64,000 nt of DNA. It comes from Alphaproteobacteria bacterium (lineage in GTDB: Bacteria > Pseudomonadota > Alphaproteobacteria > Caulobacterales > Maricaulaceae). The stretch is from the NCBI GenBank assembly GCA_024278855.1, contig JAJRSJ010000022.1, positions 49,697 through 113,696 of the forward strand, read 5' to 3'. A model generated the notes under the pieces. It searched no databases. It had not been told where the DNA came from and worked only from the letters and a program-made list of their open reading frames with translations. The position numbers were made by a program, and so were the translations under genes. This document shows, in pieces, positions 53,881 through 61,385 of the stretch (position 1 is the first letter of the stretch; each line of letters opens with the position of its first letter).

Positions 53881-56006
53881 ACCTCCCCGAAACTATGCCG
53901 GGCGCGTTTCTTGTCGGCACGGGCTTGCAGAAAACCAATCACTTTACCCCTAAACCCGGCCCGGAACTTATCCCAAACATTCGGATTATAAATCAAATCT
54001 GCCCGGTAAAACGACGGGCACAATACGGCGGCATGGGTAACCTCTCCGCACACGCCGCAGCCCACACCATCATTATTGACATGGGCCACCGGGTCTTCGC
54101 GCAACGGGTCAGGGTTATCAATTATGCTCAGGGAAGGACAACCTGAAAGCCGGATACAGGCATGGTCGCCCGTGCAAGTATCAGGGTCAACACCAAAGCG
54201 CGACCGGACAATGCGTTTACCGCCCTTGATCATTTTATTACGAATAGGTTTCTCGCGCCGTTCCCGGTTGAGCATGCATTCGCTTTGGGCCAGAATGACT
54301 TTCGGGCCTTTTTCAGGCGTGGTCAGGGCTTCGGTCAGGGTTTTGGTCATGGCCCCCAAATCATAGGTATTGACCGAGCGTTGCCATTTTATACCAAGCC
54401 CGGCAATGGCTCTGGAGATCGGGTTATTGGTAGTTTTGGTTTTGTTAAAGGCGCGGGACGATAAAATATCTTGCCCGCCTGTGGCCGCACTATAGCCGTT
54501 ATCAACGATGACTAAAACATTATCATTTTTATTAAACACCGCATTGCCGACCCCGCTAGTCAGCCCGTTGTGCCAAAACCCGCCGTCGCCCATACTCGAG
54601 ATGGTGCGCTTGTCGGATTTGGTGTTAAAGGCACTGGCCCCCGACCAACCAAGCCCGTAACCCATGGTGGTATTGCCAATATTAAACGGCGGCAGGATGG
54701 AAAACAAATGGCAACCAATATCGCAGCTTACATGAATATCACCTAGCTTACGCTGCACCAGTTTCATGGCGGTGAATATGGGTCGTTCAGGACACCCCGT
54801 ACAAAACCCAACCGGGCGGGCGGGTACGGTTTCAACCAATACACTTTGGTCGGCGGCACTCAAACTGGCAGGCGTTTTCGCGGCAGGCTTTTTAAAGAAT
54901 TTGCGCAAACCGTCTGCAATCACCTGCCCGGTATATTCCCCGGCCATTGGCAGAACATTTTTGCCGTAAATTTTCGTCCCTATATCCCGGCGGCGCAGGA
55001 TTGTATTGATGTTTTGCTCCAAATATTCCGGCTGGCCTTCTTCGACAATCAGCACGGACTTTTTGTCCACACAAAACCCCGCCACCTCGTCGTCAATCAT
55101 GGGATATGTGACATTTAGACAATAAACCGGCACGTCCGTATTGCCGTAAATATCAGCCAACCCAACGATTTTTAAAGCCCGCATCAAGGTATTATAAAGC
55201 CCGCCCTGGACGATAATCCCTTGATGACCTTTATGCCCGCCGAGAAATTCGTTGAGCTTATTGTCCTTGATAAACTTCACGGCGGCAGGCCAGCGCTGTT
55301 CAACCTTCTCAATCTCATGTTTGAAATTGGACGGTGGCAACACAACCCGGTCATAATCGCGCACCGGGTTTTCCATAGCTTGGCGCAGAGTAAAGTCCGG
55401 GCGTTTATTATCCTTAGCCGTAAATTGCCCGTGGACATGGCAGGCGCGAATACGCAACTCCAGCATGACGGGGGTGTTGGAGGCTTCGGACAGTTCAAAC
55501 CCCTTTTCGACCATATCAACGATGGAGGTCAAATTCGGGCGCGGGTCGAGTAGCCAGATTTGCGATTTCATAGCGAACGCATGACTACGCTCTTGCATGA
55601 TGGAGGAACCTTCGCCGTAATCTTCACCAATGACAATCAGGCACCCGCCCATGACGCCGCTAGACGCCACACTGGCCAACGCGTCGGAGGCAACATTGGT
55701 GCCGACGGTGGATTTCCAGGTCACCGCGCCGCGCAAAGGGTAATTGACCGACGCCGCCAACATAGCCGCCGCAGAAGCTTCCGACGCACTGGCTTCAAAA
55801 TGTATGCCAAGGTCAGACAGTATCTCCTCCGCGTCCGCCAACACGTCCATTAAATGGGATATGGGCGCACCCTGATAGCCGCCCACATAGGATATGCCCG
55901 ATTGCAGCAAAGCCTTGGTCACAGCCAATATCCCTTCGCCGCGAAATTCTTCGCCTGCGCCGATTTTCAAATCTTGGACTTCCTTATGAAAGGATCGTTC
56001 CGCCAC
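53877..56006 (-). CDS. iorA: Indolepyruvate/2-oxoacid:ferredoxin oxidoreductase, alpha subunit
   Basis: The 709-residue subunit has the pyrimidine-binding domain (GGYQGAPISHLMDVL), the thiamine diphosphate motif GDGGFWHNGLTSGVGNAVFNKND...NGYSAATGGQ, and C-terminal [4Fe-4S] ligands (CTGDHACIRLSGCP and CGVCGEVTHAAVLCP). In archaea and anaerobes IorAB oxidises indolepyruvate to indoleacetyl-CoA. Here the neighbours suggest a shorter oxoacid, isatinate (2-aminophenylglyoxylate), giving 2-aminobenzoyl-CoA. Divergent to the SDR gene at 56147, with a palindrome between. Confidence 0.88.
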   Translation of the reverse strand: MAERSFHKEVQDLKIGAGEEFRGEGILAVTKALLQSGISYVGGYQGAPISHLMDVLADAEEILSDLGIHFEASASEASAAAMLAASVNYPLRGAVTWKSTVGTNVASDALASVASSGVMGGCLIVIGEDYGEGSSIMQERSHAFAMKSQIWLLDPRPNLTSIVDMVEKGFELSEASNTPVMLELRIRACHVHGQFTAKDNKRPDFTLRQAMENPVRDYDRVVLPPSNFKHEIEKVEQRWPAAVKFIKDNKLNEFLGGHKGHQGIIVQGGLYNTLMRALKIVGLADIYGNTDVPVYCLNVTYPMIDDEVAGFCVDKKSVLIVEEGQPEYLEQNINTILRRRDIGTKIYGKNVLPMAGEYTGQVIADGLRKFFKKPAAKTPASLSAADQSVLVETVPARPVGFCTGCPERPIFTAMKLVQRKLGDIHVSCDIGCHLFSILPPFNIGNTTMGYGLGWSGASAFNTKSDKRTISSMGDGGFWHNGLTSGVGNAVFNKNDNVLVIVDNGYSAATGGQDILSSRAFNKTKTTNNPISRAIAGLGIKWQRSVNTYDLGAMTKTLTEALTTPEKGPKVILAQSECMLNRERREKPIRNKMIKGGKRIVRSRFGVDPDTCTGDHACIRLSGCPSLSIIDNPDPLREDPVAHVNNDGVGCGVCGEVTHAAVLCPSFYRADLIYNPNVWDKFRAGFRGKVIGFLQARADKKRARHSFGEV

Positions 56007-56050
56007 GGTGTATCTACCCCTATTGTCAATTTTTAGCTTTACGCTTCCTT

Positions 56051-56066
56051 AATTGATAAATCAATT
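56051..56066. promoter_or_regulatory. Palindromic operator between iorA and the divergent SDR operon
   Basis: AATTGAT-AA-ATCAATT has perfect 7-base arms. It sits 45 bases upstream of iorA and 80 bases upstream of the SDR gene, a likely site for one of the MarR regulators. Confidence 0.65.
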
Positions 56067-56146
56067 GATTTTTATACTGTCATTTGGCACAATATTGTTT
56101 ACACCAAGACAACCAAATTGTATGGGGTCTACCCATTGGAGGCACT

Positions 56147-56887
56147 TTGAAACGGCATGTATTGATAACGGGCGGCGGATCGGGCATAGGTCTTGCCACT
56201 GCGCAGCGTTTGAGTGCCGAGGGTTATGCCGTGACAATTTGCGGTCGGGGGGCGAGTAAATTAAAGAAAACCGGCTTTGCATTTACAGTTATTGATGTCA
56301 CCGCCCCCAAAAGTGTCGCCGCCGGGTTTTCTGCCGCCGTCAAGCAAAACGGCCCTGTTGATATTGTCATCAGCAATGCAGGTTCTGCCCAAACCGCATC
56401 TGCTCTCAAAACCTCGCTCGAAATGTGGAACACTATGATTGCAGTAAATTTGACGGGGGCGTTTTTATGTGCGCAGGCCGCCTTGCCGAGCATGGTGGAG
56501 CGCGGATTTGGCCGCTTCATTGTTGTCGCATCTACGGCGGCAGTGAAAGCATATCCTTACACAATGGCCTATGCATCCGCCAAGCACGGAACCCTTGGTC
56601 TGGTACGCTCACTGGCTCTGGAGTTGGCCAAAACCGGGGTCACTTGCAATGCGGTTTGCCCCGGATTTACCGACACAGATATTGTGCGTAGTGCCGTCGG
56701 AAATATCACGGCTAAAACCGGGCGCAGCGAAGCGGAGGCAATGGCCGCATTTACCAAAGACAACCCCACGGGCCGTTTGATAACCCCGGACGAAGTCGCG
56801 GACAGCATTGCCTGGCTGTGCGGCGAGGGTGCTGGCTCCGTCAACGGACAAGCCATTATGATTGACGGCGGGGAGAGCGTTCAATGA
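56147..56887 (+). CDS. Short-chain dehydrogenase/reductase
   Basis: The 246-residue SDR has TGGGSGIG for NAD(P), ISNAGSA, an active site S-x12-Y-x3-K in YASAKHG, and a C-terminal WLCGEGAGSVNGQAIMIDGGE typical of 3-oxoacyl/3-hydroxyacyl enzymes. The start is a TTG at 56147; GGAGG lies 4 bases before it and the fold begins at once. It heads a plus-strand operon with an enoyl-CoA hydratase, two acyl-CoA dehydrogenases and RidA, so it likely acts as a hydroxyacyl-CoA dehydrogenase in the ring-degradation steps. Confidence 0.85.
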   Translation: MKRHVLITGGGSGIGLATAQRLSAEGYAVTICGRGASKLKKTGFAFTVIDVTAPKSVAAGFSAAVKQNGPVDIVISNAGSAQTASALKTSLEMWNTMIAVNLTGAFLCAQAALPSMVERGFGRFIVVASTAAVKAYPYTMAYASAKHGTLGLVRSLALELAKTGVTCNAVCPGFTDTDIVRSAVGNITAKTGRSEAEAMAAFTKDNPTGRLITPDEVADSIAWLCGEGAGSVNGQAIMIDGGESVQ

Positions 56888-56941
56888 CGGGCGCACGCAC
56901 TAGTGTTTTGCGGTCGATTGGGGATGTAGGTTTAAACTTTC

Positions 56942-57090
56942 TTTCTTTCCTTCCTCCGTTTTTCACGGGGGAAGTACCCCGAAGGGGGGATGGGGGGAAC
57001 AACTCCACTCTGACGCAAGACGATAGATTGTCCTCCATCGAGCGCCAAGAGGCGTCCACTTCCCCCGCAAGCGGAGGAAGGAAAGAAGGA
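56942..57090. repeat. BIME-like pair of palindromic repeats
   Basis: Two inverted copies of a small hairpin lie here. One is CTTCCTCCGT-TTTTC-ACGGGGGAAG (56950-56974); the other, CTTCCCCCGC-AA-GCGGAGGAAG (57059-57080), is in opposite orientation. The outer sequences TTCTTTCCTTCCTCCG and CGGAGGAAGGAAAGAA are 16-base reverse complements. A third copy lies at 60764. The 258-base gap between the SDR and enoyl-CoA hydratase genes otherwise holds no gene. Confidence 0.7.
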
Positions 57091-57145
57091 AAAACATCCT
57101 CCCAAACCGAACACGAAATACTATAGATAAAACAAGGAACGCCCT

Positions 57146-57985
57146 ATGAAAGCCTCAAACTTCAATCCAAACAGCTTTGCGCCTGAAAGCTTCAAGCCAG
57201 AGCATTTCCTTTGGGCGTTCAAGGACGGTGTCGCCACCATCAGCCTGGACAACCCTGCGCAAAAAAACCCGCTAACCTTTGCGTCTTACGCAGAACTTCG
57301 CGATGTATTTCGCCATCTTTGCTATGAAACCTCGGTCAAGGTCGTGGTATTTGGTTCCAACGAAGGCAATTTTTGCTCCGGCGGCAATGTCCACGACATT
57401 ATCGGCCCGCTGACGAAAATGGACATGCCGGAGCTTCTGGCTTTCACCCGCATGACCGGGGATTTGATTAAAGCTATGCGGGCCTGCCCCCAGCCGATCA
57501 TTGCCGCCGTTGACGGGATTAGTGTCGGGGCCGGCGCGATTATTTCTATGGCGTCAGATTTGCGCCTAGCCACCCCGGACGCCAAAACCGCGTTTTTGTT
57601 TAACCGGGTTGGTTTGGCCGGATGTGATATGGGGGCCTGCGCGATGCTGCCGCGCATAATTGGGCAAAGCCGTGCCTCGGAGTTATTATTTTTAGGTCGT
57701 TCCATGAGCGCTGAGGAAGGTGAACGGTGGGGCTATTTCAATAAAATTGTTGCGCCGGAAAACCTGCATGCTGAAGCTTTGAAACTGGCAGGGCGAATCG
57801 CGTCCGGCCCGACATTCGCCAATTCCATCACCAAGAATCAGCTCAATATGGAATGGGATATGAGTTTGGATACGGCCATAGAAGCCGAGGCACAAGCCCA
57901 GGCCATTTGTATGCAAACACAAGATTTCAAGCGGGCCTATGATGCTTTTGTCGCCAAGCAAAAACCGGTGTTTGAGGGCAATTAA
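57146..57985 (+). CDS. Enoyl-CoA hydratase/isomerase family protein
   Basis: The 279-residue crotonase-fold enzyme has [15 protein letters not shown] (oxyanion hole) and [54 protein letters not shown]. Members hydrate enoyl-CoA or hydrolyse ring ketone CoA esters (as in cyclohexane-carboxyl-CoA ring opening). It carries about 25 extra residues at the N-terminus. AAGGAAC precedes the ATG. It is the second gene of the SDR-ECH-ACAD-RidA-GcdH operon and may open the dearomatised ring. Confidence 0.85.
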   Translation: MKASNFNPNSFAPESFKPEHFLWAFKDGVATISLDNPAQKNPLTFASYAELRDVFRHLCYETSVKVVVFGSNEGNFCSGGNVHDIIGPLTKMDMPELLAFTRMTGDLIKAMRACPQPIIAAVDGISVGAGAIISMASDLRLATPDAKTAFLFNRVGLAGCDMGACAMLPRIIGQSRASELLFLGRSMSAEEGERWGYFNKIVAPENLHAEALKLAGRIASGPTFANSITKNQLNMEWDMSLDTAIEAEAQAQAICMQTQDFKRAYDAFVAKQKPVFEGN

Positions 57986-59152
57986 ATGGCTGACAAAACC
58001 TATCTCGACTGGCCATTTCTAGAAGACCATCACCGCGCACTGGCGGGCGATATATCCACTTGGGCCGCCGCCAACTTGCCTGCCATTATTGATGCGCCGG
58101 ACGCCCATAGAGACACCGATACCACCTGTCGTAAACTTGTCAAAGCCTTGGGTGCAGGTGGGTGGCTACGTTATTGCGTACCTGCCGCTTACGGTGGTGC
58201 GCTTGAAAATCTGGACGTTCGTTCACTGGCCATCATTCGTGAAACTTTGGCCTATCATAGCGGGCTGGCCGATTTCGCCTTCGCCATGCAAGGGCTTGGG
58301 TCGGGCGCAATTTCCACTTACGGCAACGACGAGCAAAAAGCCGCTTACTTGCCCGCTGTAGCTAGCGGCGACAACATCGCCGCCTTTGCACTCACAGAAG
58401 TTGATGCAGGTTCAGACGTAAGCGCCATGACCACAAGCATGGAAAAGCGCGGCGACACATATATCTTAAACGGCGAAAAAACCTATATTTCCAACGGCGG
58501 TATCGCCGATTTTTATTGCGTTTTTGCCCGCACAGGCGCAGGCTCCAAGGGTGTCAGCGCCCTCATTGTTGACGCCAATACGCCCGGCCTAAAAATCTCC
58601 GAACGCATCCAAGTCATGGCGCCCCACCCTTTGGCCCGCATAGGTTTTGAAGATTGCAAAGTGCCTGCCAAAAATCTGTTAAGCGCAGAGGGCGCAGGGT
58701 TTCGGGCCGCGCTCGGCACGCTTGATATTTTCCGCACAACTGTCGGCGCGGCCTCCCTGGGCTTTGCCCGGCGGGCTTTGGACGAGGCCGTTACGCGGGC
58801 TAAAAGTCGTAACATGTTTGGTGCCACTTTGGCGGATTTACCTTTGGCGCAAGCGGCGTTGGCTGAAATGGCACTGGATATTGACGCGTCTGCCTTGCTG
58901 ATTTACCGCTCAGCCTGGACGAAAGACATTAAGAAAACCCGCGTCACCCGCGAGGCGGCGATGGCCAAATTATATGCGACCGACAGCGCCCAAACCGTCA
59001 TTGACAAAGCCGTGCAGATGTTCGGCGGACTGGGGGTAACGGTCGGCTCCAAGGTCGAGGAACTTTACCGCGACAATCGGGCTTTGCGGATTTACGAGGG
59101 CGCGTCCGATGTACAAAAAATCGTCATAGCGCGTCAAATTTTACAACAATAG
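57986..59152 (+). CDS. Acyl-CoA dehydrogenase
   Basis: The 388-residue flavoenzyme has the ACAD signatures [15 protein letters not shown] and [21 protein letters not shown] core ([15 protein letters not shown]), and a C-terminal [42 protein letters not shown] with the catalytic Glu in YEGASDVQ. It oxidises an acyl-CoA to enoyl-CoA, passing electrons to ETF. The ATG directly follows the preceding stop codon. The substrate is expected to be an alicyclic or medium-chain acyl-CoA of the pathway. Confidence 0.88.
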   Translation: MADKTYLDWPFLEDHHRALAGDISTWAAANLPAIIDAPDAHRDTDTTCRKLVKALGAGGWLRYCVPAAYGGALENLDVRSLAIIRETLAYHSGLADFAFAMQGLGSGAISTYGNDEQKAAYLPAVASGDNIAAFALTEVDAGSDVSAMTTSMEKRGDTYILNGEKTYISNGGIADFYCVFARTGAGSKGVSALIVDANTPGLKISERIQVMAPHPLARIGFEDCKVPAKNLLSAEGAGFRAALGTLDIFRTTVGAASLGFARRALDEAVTRAKSRNMFGATLADLPLAQAALAEMALDIDASALLIYRSAWTKDIKKTRVTREAAMAKLYATDSAQTVIDKAVQMFGGLGVTVGSKVEELYRDNRALRIYEGASDVQKIVIARQILQQ

Positions 59153-59160
59153 AGGTATCT

Positions 59161-59571
59161 ATGAGAAAAACATTACTCCCTGACGGTTGGCCAAGACCCA
59201 AAGGTTATTCCAACGGTATCTTGTGTGAAGGCCAGATGGTATTCACCGCAGGTGTAATTGGCTGGAACGCAGAAGAGAAACTGGAAAGCGAAGATCTTCT
59301 CGACCAACTCCGCCAAACCTTGAGAAACACCGTGGCCATATTGGCAAAGGCGGATGCCAGTCCGTCCGACATTGTACGCATGACCTGGTATGTGACCGAC
59401 ATGGAAATTTACCGGAATAATTTGAAAGAAATCGGAACCGTGTGGCGCGAAGAAATCGGCACGGTCTTTCCTTGTATGGCTTGCGTAGCCGTAACCGCTT
59501 TAGTAGAACCCCGTGCGGTCATCGAAATTGAAACCACGGCAGTTTTGCCACAGGAAAGAAAAATACCATGA
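59161..59571 (+). CDS. RidA family enamine/imine deaminase
   Basis: The 136-residue protein has the YjgF/RidA/UK114 fold: [20 protein letters not shown], the [31 protein letters not shown] stretch, and a C-terminal [25 protein letters not shown] with the Arg that anchors the carboxylate of enamine substrates. RidA enzymes hydrolyse enamines to ketones and ammonia. The neighbouring 2-aminobenzoyl-CoA-type enzyme would make just such an enamine (2-amino-5-oxocyclohexene-carboxyl-CoA). The stop overlaps the next start (ATGA). Confidence 0.88.
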   Translation: MRKTLLPDGWPRPKGYSNGILCEGQMVFTAGVIGWNAEEKLESEDLLDQLRQTLRNTVAILAKADASPSDIVRMTWYVTDMEIYRNNLKEIGTVWREEIGTVFPCMACVAVTALVEPRAVIEIETTAVLPQERKIP

Positions 59572-60749
59572 GTAATGCATACGCCCCCTTTAACTGGGAA
59601 GACCCGCTAAACCTAGCTGACAGCCTGTCCGAAGAAGAAATTTTGGTTATGGACAGCGCAAAAAGCTATTGCCAGGACAAGCTGATGCCGCGCATTTTAG
59701 AGGCCAACCGCAACGAGGTTTGCGAGCCTGAAATTTTCCGCGAGATGGGCGGGCTTGGCTTGCTCGGTATGACCATTGACGGTTACGGCTGTGCGGGCAT
59801 GAACTATGTTAGCTATGGTCTTGTCGCGCGCGAAGTTGAGCGGGTGGATAGCGGGTACCGCTCTATGATGTCCGTACAGTCATCTTTGGTTATGCACCCG
59901 ATCAACGAATTTGCTACAGAAGAAACCAAGCAAAAGTTCCTGCCCAAATTGGCGAGCGGCGAATATATTGGCTGTTTTGGTTTGACCGAGCCGGACGCTG
60001 GTTCCGACCCCGGCGCTATGAAAACCCGCGCCAAATCCGTGGACGGCGGCTATGTTTTAAACGGGGCAAAAATGTGGATCACCAATTCGCCGATAGCCGA
60101 TGTATTTGTCGTCTGGGCTAAAGATGATGCAGGCGACATACGCGGATGTGTCTTGGAAAAAGGCATGAAAGGGCTGTCCGCGCCCAAGATCGAAGGCAAG
60201 TTTAGCTTGCGGGCCAGCATCACTGGCGAGATCGTCATGGAAGACGTGTTTGTGCCTGAAGAAAATAAATTCCCGGATATCAAAGGCCTCAAAGGCCCGT
60301 TCTCATGTCTGAACAAAGCCCGCTACGGTATTGCCTGGGGCAGTATGGGCGCGGCGGAATTTTGTTGGCACGCGGCTAGGCAATACACGCTTGACCGCCA
60401 ACAATTCGGCAAGCCTTTGGCCCAGACCCAGCTTATCCAGAAAAAACTGGCCGATATGCAAACCGAAATCACCCTTGGCCTACATGCCGCTTTACAAGCG
60501 GGCCGGTTGATGGACGCGGGAAAATTGGGCATTGAAGCCATCTCCCTGATCAAGCGCAACAATTGCGGCAAGGCTCTGGATATTGCCCGCCAAGCCCGCG
60601 ACATGCACGGCGGCAACGGCGTCTCCGACGAATTTCACGTCATCCGCCACTCTATGAATTTGGAAGCCGTCAACACATATGAAGGCACCCACGATGTCCA
60701 CGCGCTGATATTAGGCCGGGCGATTACGGGTTTGCAGGCGTTTTATTAG
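59568..60749 (+). CDS. gcdH: Glutaryl-CoA dehydrogenase
   Basis: The 393-residue enzyme matches glutaryl-CoA dehydrogenase rather than a general acyl-CoA dehydrogenase. It has [67 protein letters not shown] and the end [20 protein letters not shown] with the catalytic Glu. It oxidises and decarboxylates glutaryl-CoA to crotonyl-CoA. Its place at the end of the operon suggests that glutaryl-CoA is the last pathway-specific intermediate. Confidence 0.9.
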   Translation: MSNAYAPFNWEDPLNLADSLSEEEILVMDSAKSYCQDKLMPRILEANRNEVCEPEIFREMGGLGLLGMTIDGYGCAGMNYVSYGLVAREVERVDSGYRSMMSVQSSLVMHPINEFATEETKQKFLPKLASGEYIGCFGLTEPDAGSDPGAMKTRAKSVDGGYVLNGAKMWITNSPIADVFVVWAKDDAGDIRGCVLEKGMKGLSAPKIEGKFSLRASITGEIVMEDVFVPEENKFPDIKGLKGPFSCLNKARYGIAWGSMGAAEFCWHAARQYTLDRQQFGKPLAQTQLIQKKLADMQTEITLGLHAALQAGRLMDAGKLGIEAISLIKRNNCGKALDIARQARDMHGGNGVSDEFHVIRHSMNLEAVNTYEGTHDVHALILGRAITGLQAFY

Positions 60750-60763
60750 AGACGTTTGCCTTC

Positions 60764-60797
60764 TTTTCCTTCCTCCGTTCTTACGGGGGAAGGAAAA
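60764..60797. terminator. Bidirectional terminator-like hairpin, third copy of the palindromic repeat
   Basis: TTTTCCTTCCTCCGT (60764-60778) pairs with ACGGGGGAAGGAAAA (60783-60797) through 15 bases with one G-T wobble and a TCTT loop. It lies between the convergent gcdH and marR genes. Its core is the same as in the repeat at 56950. Confidence 0.75.
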
Positions 60798-60803
60798 AGG
60801 GTA

Positions 60804-61253
60804 TCAACCTCTGTTCTCTAATACCGTTTGCAACTCTTTGAGAAGTTCGCTGAGTTTTGCTTGTTTTTTTGGCGGTAGTCCTGCGAGCATTTCTGTGATC
60901 CAGTCATGGTGGTCTTTTGCCATTGCGGCGAATAGTGTGTGGCCGGATTTTGTGATGCGGATATACACACTGCGGCGGTCTGTGGCTGAGTGTCTGCGGG
61001 TAATAAGCCCGTCTTTTTCCATACGGTCGAGCAAGCGGCTGATATTGCCGGACGAGGCGATAAGTTCTTTTGATAGTACACCAACGCTCAACTCGTCCTC
61101 TCCCGTTCTGATAAATTGGGACAAAACATCAAACCGTGATAATGACTGGCCGTAGTTTTCCCGCAGCTTTCTATTGATCTTTTGCTCCAAATGGGCGGAG
61201 GATTTGGCGATCTGCAACCAGATGCGCAGGGATGTGGGCTCGCGTTTTGTCAT
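60804..61253 (-). CDS. MarR family regulator, divergent from the 2-aminobenzoyl-CoA enzyme gene
   Basis: The 149-residue winged-helix protein has GVLSKELIASSGNISRLLDRMEKDGLITRRHSATDRRSVYIRITKSGHTL as DNA-binding part, including the DRR wing, and amphipathic dimer helices. It is transcribed away from the large flavoprotein gene. The gap holds two copies of TTACATGTAA, its likely operators. CoA thioesters are ligands of several MarR repressors of aromatic-CoA pathways, so 2-aminobenzoyl-CoA is a candidate inducer. Confidence 0.88.
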   Translation of the reverse strand: MTKREPTSLRIWLQIAKSSAHLEQKINRKLRENYGQSLSRFDVLSQFIRTGEDELSVGVLSKELIASSGNISRLLDRMEKDGLITRRHSATDRRSVYIRITKSGHTLFAAMAKDHHDWITEMLAGLPPKKQAKLSELLKELQTVLENRG

Positions 61254-61310
61254 AGTACGAGTATAAACACACCGCCGATTTGTCCAAGATGTATTTTACA
61301 CAATAATAAG

Positions 61311-61341
61311 TTACATGTAATACATTATTGTTTACATGTAA
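61311..61341. promoter_or_regulatory. Tandem palindromic operators TTACATGTAA
   Basis: Perfect 10-base palindromes lie at 61311-61320 and 61332-61341, with centres exactly 21 bases apart (two helical turns). They lie 45-75 bases before the monooxygenase/reductase start, where bound MarR would block RNA polymerase. Confidence 0.8.
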
Positions 61342-61385
61342 TATATTTATGGTAAGAGGAGTATGCAATAAATATGGAGAATAGT

